The notes under the pieces were generated by a model. It saw only the letters and a program-made list of their open reading frames with translations, was not told where the DNA came from and made no database searches. Of a stretch of 64,000 bases of DNA, positions 43,701-52,099 are shown piece after piece. A program made the translations under genes and the position numbers. The stretch is from Leptospira_A sp046736045 (GTDB taxonomy: Bacteria; Spirochaetota; Leptospiria; Leptospirales; Leptospiraceae). The DNA lies in assembly GCF_046736045.1 (NCBI RefSeq), contig NZ_CP177134.1:2666001-2730000 (forward strand), read 5' to 3'. The stretch's first letter is position 1. Every line of letters starts with the position of its first letter.

Positions 43701-43902
43701 AGGACGTACCCTTAGAGACGGAGAAGCATCTTGCGCTTGTGAGCAGTCTTGTCCATCCGATTCCATTGTTTTCGGTAACGTAAACGATCCGGAATCAAAA
43801 GTCGCAAAATTATTAAAAGACCCAAGATCTTATAAACTCTTGGAGTATTTGAACATTGGACCTGCGGTCAGCTATCTGACTCGAGTTCGTAACAACGTTT
43901 AG
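40759..43902 (+). CDS. actB: alternative complex III subunit B, iron-sulfur molybdopterin-oxidoreductase-like protein
   Basis: This is a 1047-residue fusion of two ancestral subunits. The N-terminus has a Tat-like stretch DRKTFLKFMG (residues 51-60) with Arg-Lys instead of twin Arg, then a hydrophobic run ending at Cys70. Residues about 110-740 are a molybdopterin-oxidoreductase fold, with a CGECGAGCG cluster motif and LKLEGNPNHPVSQGALC. Residues about 795-1040 are a ferredoxin-like part with four cysteine groups (CTGCGSCVVAC, CQHCDNAPCETVCP, CVGTRYCSNNCP, CNFCSS plus CACEQSCP). In characterised complexes the first part lacks a molybdenum cofactor and electrons run through the clusters to ActA. 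Confidence 0.93.
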   Translation: MMKDDTFQKEKKAHWQSYELRGSQEESQLRKQEFYTSPDPLIARIKKGDFDRKTFLKFMGASVVMTTVGCIPKPQEKILPYVNLTFKNEKDEIEQYDFVKHGKSYHYASVCGECGAGCGILVKARDGRPLKLEGNPNHPVSQGALCASGQAAIFDLYDSDRAKEPVQIIEGKAKSSDWFVLDKDVKDKLSANKGKTVVVTKPLPSSSSQEIVNDFLKSVGGGKHYEILLGTSEDAITIAQEKSYGKAVLPNYHFDKAKVILSIDCDFLGEWLSSVEFQKDFAKRRDLVKQKSKDFNKFIAAETHPTMTGTNADQRVPLKPGDQRKFVLAVAKALSDLGVGGITGVSGLDLAKTASELGIPKELILKTATALAGAKGESLVVAGGSSAETADAIDLQIAVNMLNSALGNDGKTIDSTSVRKTGRTDYYANLSTLAKDLKEGKVGVVFLYGFNPVYTAPNGEEWKNLLHQSAQIVTLSDRVDETALASNWLAPASHFLESWGDAEPFTGIATIQQPTIRPLFSSRSFEDSLIAWAGGSLLGASSYYDYLKTKYSKKTGWEELLRSGIYNTAGNRKADKAARGFKGTIAPLTASKSGLTLSLYTSSAVKDGARANNSQLQELPDPVSKVTWDNYVAISPQFSRSSGIKLNDVVKVTVGDKSFELPALIQPGLHPEAVGIAIGYGRTAVGEIGNGVGKNASVLAPITKDGIVYSGLSVTVEPTGKKYKLATTQDHHMMSPGVMMGVEWKERPLIISAKIQDYDKNPSANIPEPEIPKILIDGKLVRAQGANAPADQPGSQFQYPGYKWGMAVDLTQCTGCGSCVVACNIENNVPMVGRDEVRMGREMHWLRIDRYYIGDPEVPESIEIAHQPLMCQHCDNAPCETVCPVAATVHSSEGVNDMVYNRCVGTRYCSNNCPYKVRRFNWLEHWNEHNLLGESNYTFKATPPRNLGLNPELTVRSRGVMEKCNFCSSRVAEAKIQAKNEGRTLRDGEASCACEQSCPSDSIVFGNVNDPESKVAKLLKDPRSYKLLEYLNIGPAVSYLTRVRNNV

Positions 43903-43917
43903 GGAGCACGAGCGTTT

Positions 43918-45291
43918 ATGTCAATAGCACAAGCAGTTCGAGATAAATTGGACATCCCCGACCTGGTAACAGGCGGGAAAAGCATCAAAGATGTAACAAC
44001 CGATATCGCGAAACCGAATGAGGATTTTCCCACAAAACTTTGGTGGAACACCTTCATATTGGTTGCGACGATCACACTCATCGACGTTGCCATTATCGGT
44101 TATTTGTTTTATGAAGGTCTTTACCTGCTCGGGATCAACAACCCGGTAGGTTGGGGATTTTTCGTAGTAAACTTCGTATTTTGGATTGGTATCGGTCACG
44201 CGGGAACATTGATTTCTGCGGTATTGTTTCTTTTCCGCCAAGGTTGGAGAACGGGGATCAACAGAGCTGCGGAAGCGATGACGATCTTCGCCGTGTTAGT
44301 TGCCGCATCCAACTTGATTTTACACGTAGGTCGTCCTTGGGTAGGATTTTGGCTTTTTCCTTATCCGAATGAAAGAGGCCCTCTTTGGGTGAACTTTCGT
44401 TCTCCTTTGATTTGGGATACTTTCGCGGTATCGACTTACCTTTCCATTTCGGTGGTATTTTGGTACATCGGTTTGATTCCCGATTTAGCATCCCTTCGGG
44501 ACAGAGCAACTGAGACCTGGAGAAAGACACTTTATAGTATCCTTTCTTTCGGTTGGGTTGGATCCGCTCGTTCTTGGTCGCATATGGAAATCGTATGTAT
44601 GATTCTTGCAGCACTTTCCACACCGCTTGTTCTTTCCGTTCACACAATCGTATCCTTTGACTTTGCGGTTTCCATTTTGCCTGGTTGGCACACTACCATC
44701 TTTCCTCCATACTTTGTTGCCGGTGCGATCTTTTCCGGTTTTGCGATGGTGGTAACTCTGATGGTAATTGCCCGCGAAGTATTCAACCTCAAGAACTACA
44801 TTACCGGAAAACACTTGGACAACATGAACAAAATCATGATGGTAACTGGTCTCATCGTAGGTCTTGCTTACGGAACAGAGTTTTTCATCGCTTGGTATTC
44901 CGGTAACGAATACGAAGGATTTGCATTTTGGAACAGAGCTTTCGGCCCTTACGGCTGGGCATATTTCATTATGATTTCCTGTAACGTTCTCAGTCCGCAA
45001 GTGTTCTGGTTTAGAAAACTTCGCTACAATATTCCTGTTATGTTTATCGCATCTCTCGTGGTGAACGTAGGGATGTGGTTCGAAAGATTCGTGATCATGA
45101 TGACACTCAACCGCGACTTTTTACCATCCAGTTGGGCCATGTACACTCCAACTCTTTTCGACTACGCAATGTTAATCGGAACCTTCGGTATTTTCTTCAC
45201 ATTATTTTTGATGTGGTGCCGAATCATGCCGGTGATTGCGATTGCGGAAGTAAAAACAGTTATGCCAGCAAAAGAAGGAGCACATCACTAA
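43918..45291 (+). CDS. actC: alternative complex III subunit C, NrfD/PsrC-like quinol-binding membrane protein
   Basis: This is a 457-residue polytopic membrane protein of the NrfD/PolS type with about ten helices. It has the conserved GHAGTLISAVLFLFRQGWRT segment near the quinol site and an RPWVGFWLFPYPNERG loop. In the complex it oxidises menaquinol near the ActB clusters and, with ActF, may contribute to proton movement. AGGGAG precedes the ATG, which lies 15 nt after the actB stop. Its TAA lies 1 nt before the actD start. Confidence 0.93.
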   Translation: MSIAQAVRDKLDIPDLVTGGKSIKDVTTDIAKPNEDFPTKLWWNTFILVATITLIDVAIIGYLFYEGLYLLGINNPVGWGFFVVNFVFWIGIGHAGTLISAVLFLFRQGWRTGINRAAEAMTIFAVLVAASNLILHVGRPWVGFWLFPYPNERGPLWVNFRSPLIWDTFAVSTYLSISVVFWYIGLIPDLASLRDRATETWRKTLYSILSFGWVGSARSWSHMEIVCMILAALSTPLVLSVHTIVSFDFAVSILPGWHTTIFPPYFVAGAIFSGFAMVVTLMVIAREVFNLKNYITGKHLDNMNKIMMVTGLIVGLAYGTEFFIAWYSGNEYEGFAFWNRAFGPYGWAYFIMISCNVLSPQVFWFRKLRYNIPVMFIASLVVNVGMWFERFVIMMTLNRDFLPSSWAMYTPTLFDYAMLIGTFGIFFTLFLMWCRIMPVIAIAEVKTVMPAKEGAHH

Positions 45292-45292
45292 T

Positions 45293-45856
45293 ATGTATCT
45301 TCCCAAACTAGAACAGTTTTATAAATATAAAGAGATGGATGAAGGGGTGTTCGGCCTCTTCGACACTCCAGATGCGATCATTCATGCAGCGGAAAAAACC
45401 AAAGAAAAAAACTACGAAGGTTTTGATTGCCTGCTTCCTTATCCTGTTCACGGGATTGATGAAGCGATGGGAACTCCCAGATCGGGACTTCCTTGGGTGA
45501 CTTTTTTTGCAGGTATTTTCGGATGCACGATCGGTATCTTGTTTCAATACCTGACACATGCTCATGACTGGCCTTTGAACATCGCCGGTAAATCATTGAA
45601 CGCATGGTTTGCTTACGTTCCCATCATTTTCGAATTAACCGTATTCTCAGCAGGTATTTACACTGTTGTGGCACTCTTTTTTCTCTCGGGACTTCCTAAG
45701 GCAAAAAGAAGGATTCTTCACAAAGATATCACTTCTCATAAATTTGCTCTTTGGATTCCGAAAGATGCGAAAGGGTACAATGAATCGGAAGTTGTGTCCT
45801 TTATTAAGGGACTTGGCGGCACGGAAGTGACTGTTGTAAAACCGGAGAGCAAATAG
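45293..45856 (+). CDS. actD: alternative complex III subunit D (DUF3341)
   Basis: This 187-residue protein has two membrane helices (about 62-82 and 103-128) and a cytoplasmic ferredoxin-like N-terminal domain (GVFGLFDTPDAIIHAAEKTK, then GFDCLLPYPVHGIDEAMG). This is the DUF3341 layout found only with alternative complex III. It carries no cofactor motif and is a structural subunit. It begins one base after the actC stop and the actE ATG follows its TAG directly. Confidence 0.92.
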   Translation: MYLPKLEQFYKYKEMDEGVFGLFDTPDAIIHAAEKTKEKNYEGFDCLLPYPVHGIDEAMGTPRSGLPWVTFFAGIFGCTIGILFQYLTHAHDWPLNIAGKSLNAWFAYVPIIFELTVFSAGIYTVVALFFLSGLPKAKRRILHKDITSHKFALWIPKDAKGYNESEVVSFIKGLGGTEVTVVKPESK

Positions 45857-46453
45857 ATGAAAAATATCATTTTACGTTTGTTATTCGCACTTCCCTTACT
45901 TGTGATGGTAAACTGCGAATACAAAACACCAGTTTGGGAATATTTTCCAAATATGTATGATTCTCCTGCGAGAGAATCCCAAGAAGCAGATTCGTTTTCA
46001 CGAAACGGAGCAGCCTCACGTATTCCTCCCCAAGGTGCGATCCCTGTAGGATATTTTCCTTATCCTTATGCGGCAGTATCGACTCCTGATAACTTAACAA
46101 ACCCTGACAAAGGATTGAAAAATCCAATTGCGAAAGCTAGCCTAGGTGATTTAATGTTAGGTGAAAAAAGATACCAAACATATTGTTCACCATGCCACGG
46201 AGTGCGCGGAGCAGGTAACGGGAACGTAGTAGGACCTTATCCGAAGTTTGCACAATCTCCACCTCCTGTTAATTCTGCAAAAATCAGTGCTTGGTCCGAT
46301 GGACAAATCTATCATATCATCACTATGGGTCGCGGTTTGATGGGAAGTTATGCTTTTCAAATCGAACCGGAAGATCGTTGGAAACTCATTGCCTACATTC
46401 GTAAACTGCAAGAGTTCGAAGCCAAAAATCAAAAGCTGAGCCAGGCAAACTAG
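45857..46453 (+). CDS. actE: alternative complex III subunit E, monoheme cytochrome c lipoprotein
   Basis: This 198-residue protein has a signal peptide with a lipobox-like LVMVNC (Cys20). One heme site, C110-SPCH, is in YCSPCHGVRGAGNG, and a probable axial Met is in ITMGRGLMGSYAFQI. ActE is a periplasmic monoheme cytochrome bound to the membrane, lying between the pentaheme ActA and the electron acceptor. It starts immediately after the actD stop codon, which suggests coupled translation. Confidence 0.92.
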   Translation: MKNIILRLLFALPLLVMVNCEYKTPVWEYFPNMYDSPARESQEADSFSRNGAASRIPPQGAIPVGYFPYPYAAVSTPDNLTNPDKGLKNPIAKASLGDLMLGEKRYQTYCSPCHGVRGAGNGNVVGPYPKFAQSPPPVNSAKISAWSDGQIYHIITMGRGLMGSYAFQIEPEDRWKLIAYIRKLQEFEAKNQKLSQAN

Positions 46454-46461
46454 GGGAAACT

Positions 46462-47712
46462 ATGAGCGCACACAAAGCAGCTAAACTAGACGAAAAACTT
46501 TTAATATTCAAACTCCCCGCCAATTTGCGAAATGCTTTGATCGCAATGATCGGAATCGGGGTAGTGAGTTTACTTGTCGCATTTCTCGGATATGGTCATG
46601 AGTCTTCCCGTCACATGGATGAAGCAGGTCATTTTCATCATACCAATTTGGGTTATCATGCACTTCTCGTAGCAACTTACTTTGTTGCGGGACTTGCGAT
46701 TACCGGTATTTTCTTTACTGCGATCCAACATCTAACAGGTTCACACTGGTCTGTTACTGTAAGACGCCTTTTTGAAACATACGGATTATTTATTCCTGTT
46801 TTGGGAGTTCTTTTGATCGGCGTTCTTTTTGGAATGCATGATCTTTATGAGTGGGCCGATGCAACGGTTCGTGAAAAAGACCATTTGATCCATCATAAGA
46901 GCGGATACCTGAATCCGACCGCATTCATCATCCGTATCGTTCTTTTCCTTGTCGTATGGACTGTGTTTGCTTATATCTTTCACAGCAAATCGGTTGGACA
47001 GGATAAAGACAAAGAAGTAGGAACAACAAAAACCCTCGCGAAATTTTCCGGCGGGTTCATTTTGTTTTTTGCCCTTTCCTGGTGTTTGTTTGCATTCGAC
47101 CTTCTCATGTCACTTTCTCCTCACTGGTTTTCCACTATGTTCGGAGTTTATACATTTGCAGGGGCCTTCCAAACAAGTCTTGCTTCCTATCTGTTAGTTA
47201 TCGCTATTTTGAAAAAGAACGGTTTCTACGGAGAAGTAGTGAATGAAAATCACTACCATGACATTGCAAAGTTTTTACTCGGTATGACCACTTTCTGGGC
47301 TTACGTAGGATTTTCTCAATTCATGTTGATTTGGTATGCAAACATTCCGGAAGAAACTTTCTTCTATGAGATGAGACTTACCGGCGGATGGGGATATACG
47401 ACTCTCGCACTTCCTTTCGTTAAATTTGTAATTCCATTTTTGCTTCTATTGAATCGTCCTAACAAACGTAATTTGGATTTTTTATGGAAAATAGCGATCT
47501 GGATTTTTGCAGTTCAGTTTTTTGAATTGTTCTGGTTGGTTTTCCCGGCTAGTTTTGAAAAATTTTCATTTGTTCATTTCGGTTTATCTTTAGGTGCAAC
47601 TGTCGGAACAATTGGACTTTTCGGACTATTCGTCTTTAAAAAACTGGAAAAACATAGTTTGGTTCCGGTCGGCGATCCAAGGTTAGACGAATGTCTACAC
47701 CACAATCAATAG
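46462..47712 (+). CDS. actF: alternative complex III subunit F, PsrC-like membrane protein
   Basis: This 416-residue polytopic protein with about ten helices is paralogous in fold to ActC. Typical ActF stretches are AFDLLMSLSPHWFSTMFGVY, FLLGMTTFWAYVGFSQFMLI and WYANIPEETFFY. A second quinol site is not established for ActF in known structures; it pairs with ActC in the membrane. GGGGAAAC precedes the ATG. The lipoprotein gene follows 10 nt after its stop. Confidence 0.92.
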   Translation: MSAHKAAKLDEKLLIFKLPANLRNALIAMIGIGVVSLLVAFLGYGHESSRHMDEAGHFHHTNLGYHALLVATYFVAGLAITGIFFTAIQHLTGSHWSVTVRRLFETYGLFIPVLGVLLIGVLFGMHDLYEWADATVREKDHLIHHKSGYLNPTAFIIRIVLFLVVWTVFAYIFHSKSVGQDKDKEVGTTKTLAKFSGGFILFFALSWCLFAFDLLMSLSPHWFSTMFGVYTFAGAFQTSLASYLLVIAILKKNGFYGEVVNENHYHDIAKFLLGMTTFWAYVGFSQFMLIWYANIPEETFFYEMRLTGGWGYTTLALPFVKFVIPFLLLLNRPNKRNLDFLWKIAIWIFAVQFFELFWLVFPASFEKFSFVHFGLSLGATVGTIGLFGLFVFKKLEKHSLVPVGDPRLDECLHHNQ

Positions 47713-47722
47713 GTATACGAAT

Positions 47723-48238
47723 ATGAAAAATACAATCCTCATTAGTATTCTCAGTTTAGCCGGTTTTGCAAATTGTTCGCATAATGCACAAGTTACTTGG
47801 CACAAACTTTGTGACGCAAAAACCAATAAAGCGAGCTTGGATTTCACAGTTCCATTATATGCGGAAGCAGACAGCAAATCCAATGTGGTTGAATTTGTTC
47901 CTGTCGGGACAGTTATCAAAGTTTTTGAAAACAGAAACCATAACGTGTGGGCTCCCAGATATTTTATCCGGGTGCAAACTGCAAAAAACGAAGGTTATAT
48001 GAGCCCTAAATGTTTTGTAGTTAACCAAGATCCGGAACAAAGCGTATGGCGTTATTCCAAGAATCTGGTAAAAGATTATAAGTATTTCTATGACCCAAGT
48101 GATAAAGAACATTATCCGAAGGGTTATGAATACGGAAGTCTGAAAGATCTGCCTAAAGATAAAATTCCTTTAGCGGAACTCACTAAGGGATTGGAAGATT
48201 CCGAGTATGTTAACAAAAATATTTTGAAACAAAACTAA
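47723..48238 (+). CDS. lipoprotein with SH3-like domain, last gene of the act operon
   Basis: This 171-residue protein has a signal ending in LAGFANC (Cys19, lipidation site). Residues about 35-100 have the strand pattern of a bacterial SH3 domain (VPLYAEADSKSNVVEFVPVG, then FIRVQTAKNEGYMSPKCFV). The remaining 70 residues are charged and tyrosine-rich. Lipid-anchored accessory subunits are known in some alternative complexes III, but I cannot match this one to them. Its place between actF and the terminator argues that it belongs to the complex or its assembly. Confidence 0.78.
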   Translation: MKNTILISILSLAGFANCSHNAQVTWHKLCDAKTNKASLDFTVPLYAEADSKSNVVEFVPVGTVIKVFENRNHNVWAPRYFIRVQTAKNEGYMSPKCFVVNQDPEQSVWRYSKNLVKDYKYFYDPSDKEHYPKGYEYGSLKDLPKDKIPLAELTKGLEDSEYVNKNILKQN

Positions 48239-48265
48239 TCCGTTCCAAATTTCTTAATATAAGAA

Positions 48266-48297
48266 AAGCCTGAGGTTTCATAGCCTTGGGCTTTTTT
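48266..48297. terminator. bidirectional terminator between the act operon and the kinase gene
   Basis: AAGCCTGAGG (48266-48275) pairs over ten positions (two T-G) with CCTTGGGCTT (48284-48293) around an 8-nt loop. T residues follow on the plus strand to 48297. On the minus strand the stem is followed by TTTTCTT, so it can end both converging transcripts. Confidence 0.88.
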
Positions 48298-51200
48298 ATT
48301 TAGGCAGGAAAATTTGAAACTTTGTTCCTTTCGGGGAAGTTTCAAATCGAATCTCTCCCTCATGTTTCTCAATGACTCTTTTGACAATATCCAAACCAAG
48401 CCCGCTTCCTTCTCCGGGAGCTTTGGTTGTAAAAAAAGGTTCGAATATACGGGATTGTATTTCAATCGGTATTCCGGGTCCGGTATCTTTGATCGATATG
48501 ATGACATTGGTATCTGTGTTTTGGATGCCAATCGTAATCGTTCCCTTATAATTCATCGCTTGAATGGCATTGAAGATAAGGTTTGTCCAGGCTTGCATAA
48601 GGTCATCCGCATAACATGGAATATCCGGACAATCTTCAAACTCCTTGATTACTTCCACACCTTTTTTCAATTGGTTTTGATGGATTGTTAAAACGGTTTC
48701 CAGATTTTTTGCAATATTTGTAGGTGCTTTCATTCCCGAAATATCAATATGAGAGAAGTTTTTTAATGCATATACTATTTTTGCGATACGTCCTATGGAT
48801 TCACGAATGGAATTCAAATGTTGGAAGGAACGTATATGATACATTCCAAATGTAAAAATTTCATAGAAGCTTCGGTGCTTACTAAACGATTTGATTTGAT
48901 CAAGGCTATCTTGAATTCCCAAATCGACAATTTCGTCTGCAATATATGAAGGATTTCTTATATTCAGTATATTTAATTCTTCTGTAATTGTTTTCTTTAA
49001 CTTACGGGCTTCCATCCCGTGACGCATATTGTCCAACCGGGAAGAAACTTGAATCCATTCTTTAACTTCTTCCAAAACTGTTTCCGGTGAAGTTTTGAAC
49101 AATTGGATGAAACGATGCAAGTTGGATTGAAGATTTTCCAAACTATCCTGAATGAGTTCACTGGACGCCTTCATTGCTCCGATCGGGTTATTGATTTCAT
49201 GTGCGATACCGGCGATCAATTGTCCGAGGGAAGCCATCTTTTCCGAGAGGATGAGTTTGTTCTGGGTTTTTTTCAAAGTATCAATCGCTACTTCGAGTTC
49301 CGCTTTTTGTTCCTGGATCAAACGATTTCTTTCTGCAATATCTTGGATGGCACGTCGAAGAGTTTCGGCTTCTTTCAGTGAAGAAAGGTCCAACGCCGAT
49401 ATCAAAAACCTCTCTTGTTTTCCTATGATAAACAATCTTCCTGAAACAAGAAGAGGAATACTGCTCCCGCTTTTGGTAATCCCTTCGACGGAGATAGGGG
49501 TTATGGGCTCATTTAGGTTTGCTGTGAGATCTTTGATGAGAGAGGGTCTTGAAAATAATTTATCAATGGATGAATTTAATATTTCCTGCTTTTCAAAATC
49601 GAATAACGTATGTAATGCTGGATTCGTATCCAAAATTTTACCGTCGGAAGGATCTATGATGATTACAGGTTCATTTGTAAGTTGGTAGAAAGTGCGAAAT
49701 CTTTCTTCGCTTGATTTGAGTTCTTCTTCATAAAGACGTTTTCCGTGAACATCTTCCATAACTCCGAACATATGTGTACTTTTACCTAAGCTATTTTTGA
49801 GAAATACTCCCCTGTCTTCTAAAAATATATAATCCCCGTCTTTCTTTTTAAAACGATAAACATCGCTGTAAATTCCCGAACCGGATTTTGCAGATTCAAA
49901 AAGAAGTCTGGAGCTTTCTCTTTCATCCGGATGTATCAAATTAAACCAATCGTTCAGATGAAATGATTGGAACTCTTCGGCCGTATATCCGGTTACTTTT
50001 GTAATGGCACCTGCCCAAATAATTCTCTCAGACTCCACATCTACTTCGTATAACATTTGTCCGGTTTGTTCCGCGACGATTCGAAATCTCTCTTCGCTTT
50101 TTCTGATTTCTTCTTCAGCGAGTCGTTTGGAAGTGACATCTTCCAAAACACCGAACATTCTGGTAGAGTGAAAATGGTCTCCTTTTACATAAACTCCTCT
50201 TTCATCTATATCGATGTATTTTCCTTCTTTTGTTTTAAATCGATATGTATCTTGAAATGATTTTTCGTTTTGTATGCAAAACTCCAGATTTTTTTGTACG
50301 CGGAAAAGGTCATCGGGATGGACGAGTTTCGCCCATCCTAATATATCAACATTAAATTCCTGTCTGCTATATCCTAATAATTCCCTGATTGCACCTTCCC
50401 AATAAATTTTCCCTGAAGGAATGTCGTATTCGTAAACGATCAATCCTGTTTGTTCGGAAATCGTTTTGAAACGAAAATCGTTTTCCTTTAGATGAATTTC
50501 CTGTTCTTTAACATTTGTTACGTCTTGTGCGATTCCCAGGATTTCCTCGACTTTTCCGGTTTTATTATTTGTTCTGAAAATAGTTTCCCAAGTATGTAAC
50601 CATAGATAATCTCCCGATTTTTTTCTAAGACGGAATTCCAATTCTTTCGAATGTATGTTTGGATTTTCCAATAGTATTTGAAGATGTTCCCTGAGATTGT
50701 CCGTATCTTCGGGATGAACGTGATAATTGAGTATATCGGTAGATGTAAATGAAGAAAATTCGGTTTCTCTGTAGCCAAGTAAAGTTTCAAAATTATTATT
50801 AAAATAAGTATAAGATTGATTTTCCAAATTGAGAATATATAGAATTCCCGGTAAGGTTTTGGTAATTCTTGTAATCAAATCCTTGTTATCCAAAATTTGT
50901 TTTTCCAATTCCAGAACTTTTCTTTTATCTTTGATGAGTCCTCTTACATGTATGTTGCCGTCAAAGTAGGGAAGTGCCACTGTGCGAATTTCACAAGGGA
51001 TGATTTCACCTGATTTATTTTTATGGGACCATTCAAAAACGCAAGACCCGTTTTCAATTGTTTGTTGGATGTACTGCAATGCCGAATCTTGCGAAGACAT
51101 TCCATTCGGTTGGAATTCGGGGCTTAATCCGTAAGGAGTCATACCGGATAATTCTTCTTTTGTATATTGGAAAAACTCGCAAGCACTTGGGTTTGCTTCT

Positions 51201-51373
51201 ACAAATAATCCGCTAATAGGATCAAAGACCACGATCGCATCTTTATCCAACTCGAACATCTTACGATAACGTTCTTCGGATATTTGAAATAACTTGCTAT
51301 CAGTTATTTTTTTCTCCAATTCGGAAATTCTATGAAGTGCGTCTTCGAGAGTGGTTGGCTTTGGATGATCCAT
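48296..51373 (-). CDS. multi-PAS sensor histidine kinase
   Basis: This 1025-residue soluble kinase has five PAS domains at about 25-155, 160-290, 295-425, 425-555 and 555-680, each ending in an EDVTSKR- or DVTNVKE-like linker. PAS3 and PAS4 are closely similar and look like a recent tandem duplication. A short coiled coil leads to the phospho-acceptor His725 in GIAHEINNPIGAMK. Then comes an unusually long stretch of about 130 residues before the ATPase domain, which has WTNLIFNAIQAM (N box), KDTGPGIP and GSGLGLDIV (G boxes). No response regulator is adjacent and no membrane helix is seen, so the signal is likely intracellular, for example redox or a small ligand. Confidence 0.9.
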   Translation of the reverse strand: MDHPKPTTLEDALHRISELEKKITDSKLFQISEERYRKMFELDKDAIVVFDPISGLFVEANPSACEFFQYTKEELSGMTPYGLSPEFQPNGMSSQDSALQYIQQTIENGSCVFEWSHKNKSGEIIPCEIRTVALPYFDGNIHVRGLIKDKRKVLELEKQILDNKDLITRITKTLPGILYILNLENQSYTYFNNNFETLLGYRETEFSSFTSTDILNYHVHPEDTDNLREHLQILLENPNIHSKELEFRLRKKSGDYLWLHTWETIFRTNNKTGKVEEILGIAQDVTNVKEQEIHLKENDFRFKTISEQTGLIVYEYDIPSGKIYWEGAIRELLGYSRQEFNVDILGWAKLVHPDDLFRVQKNLEFCIQNEKSFQDTYRFKTKEGKYIDIDERGVYVKGDHFHSTRMFGVLEDVTSKRLAEEEIRKSEERFRIVAEQTGQMLYEVDVESERIIWAGAITKVTGYTAEEFQSFHLNDWFNLIHPDERESSRLLFESAKSGSGIYSDVYRFKKKDGDYIFLEDRGVFLKNSLGKSTHMFGVMEDVHGKRLYEEELKSSEERFRTFYQLTNEPVIIIDPSDGKILDTNPALHTLFDFEKQEILNSSIDKLFSRPSLIKDLTANLNEPITPISVEGITKSGSSIPLLVSGRLFIIGKQERFLISALDLSSLKEAETLRRAIQDIAERNRLIQEQKAELEVAIDTLKKTQNKLILSEKMASLGQLIAGIAHEINNPIGAMKASSELIQDSLENLQSNLHRFIQLFKTSPETVLEEVKEWIQVSSRLDNMRHGMEARKLKKTITEELNILNIRNPSYIADEIVDLGIQDSLDQIKSFSKHRSFYEIFTFGMYHIRSFQHLNSIRESIGRIAKIVYALKNFSHIDISGMKAPTNIAKNLETVLTIHQNQLKKGVEVIKEFEDCPDIPCYADDLMQAWTNLIFNAIQAMNYKGTITIGIQNTDTNVIISIKDTGPGIPIEIQSRIFEPFFTTKAPGEGSGLGLDIVKRVIEKHEGEIRFETSPKGTKFQIFLPK

Positions 51374-51406
51374 AGATTAGCATTCAGTTTTAGTTAAAAA
51401 ATAACT

Positions 51407-51439
51407 TTGACAATCTAAAATTTTAGACTGGAATAGTCT
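51407..51439 (+). promoter_or_regulatory. cyclase-gene promoter region with two overlapping palindromes
   Basis: A perfect -35 TTGACA (51407-51412) is followed by the perfect 14-bp palindrome TCTAAAATTTTAGA (51414-51427) and an overlapping inverted repeat AGACT-GGAAT-AGTCT (51425-51439). The -10 is unclear (best GAATAG at 51431, spacing 18). The palindromes occupy exactly the space where RNA polymerase binds. Confidence 0.5.
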
Positions 51440-51445
51440 CACATT

Positions 51446-52099
51446 ATGGGTCAAAAACGTACTATTGCAACTTCAGCTTCCGAAGAAAGATTGGAAAAAC
51501 TTTTGGAAGAAAGACTTAAATCGGGAGCAAATCAATCCGTCATAGACAATCGCATTTGGGATCTTTTTGGAGAGACTTGGTGTGTGATGTTTACCGATCT
51601 ATCGGGTTTTTCACGCGGGGTTGCTCAATTCGGAATTATTCATTTTTTACAAACCATTTACGAGTCACAGAGAATCCTTATTCCAGTGTTGGATGAATAC
51701 GACGGAATTTTACTGAAAGACGAAGGAGATAGTTTTTTGGTTCTATTTAGAAATACCAATAAAGCGATTCAGTGTGCGATTCAAATGCAAAAAACAGTCA
51801 AAAGATATAACGAAGGTAAGTTGGCTGAAGAACAAATCTTATTATGTGTCGGACTCGGTTATGGAAAAATTTTAAAAATAGGAGATACTGATGTTTTCGG
51901 ATCCGAGGTAAATGCGGCTTCCAAACTGGGCGAAGATACTGCAAAGTCTTGGGATATTTTAGTGACTAGTTCGGTAAAAGAAAATGCAGAGTCTGTTTCC
52001 GATTTTGATTTTGCGGAAATTGAAGATGTTCCTCCTGGGGCGGACGGAGCTTATCGTCTGCTATATTCTTTGGACGATTCGAAGTGGGTTGTGTTATGA
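51446..52099 (+). CDS. class III nucleotidyl cyclase-fold protein
   Basis: This 217-residue single-domain protein has the class III adenylate/guanylate cyclase fold. Metal-binding Asp positions are present in FTDLSGFS and in LKDEGDSFLVLF. The later GSEVNAASKLGED corresponds to the VNxAARL motif, but the Arg that stabilises the transition state is Lys here. Substrate-specifying residues cannot be assigned with confidence. It may make cAMP slowly, bind nucleotide without turnover, or be a dedicated sensor. It is followed by two tiny membrane-protein genes, the first overlapping its stop by 4 nt. Confidence 0.78.
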   Translation: MGQKRTIATSASEERLEKLLEERLKSGANQSVIDNRIWDLFGETWCVMFTDLSGFSRGVAQFGIIHFLQTIYESQRILIPVLDEYDGILLKDEGDSFLVLFRNTNKAIQCAIQMQKTVKRYNEGKLAEEQILLCVGLGYGKILKIGDTDVFGSEVNAASKLGEDTAKSWDILVTSSVKENAESVSDFDFAEIEDVPPGADGAYRLLYSLDDSKWVVL

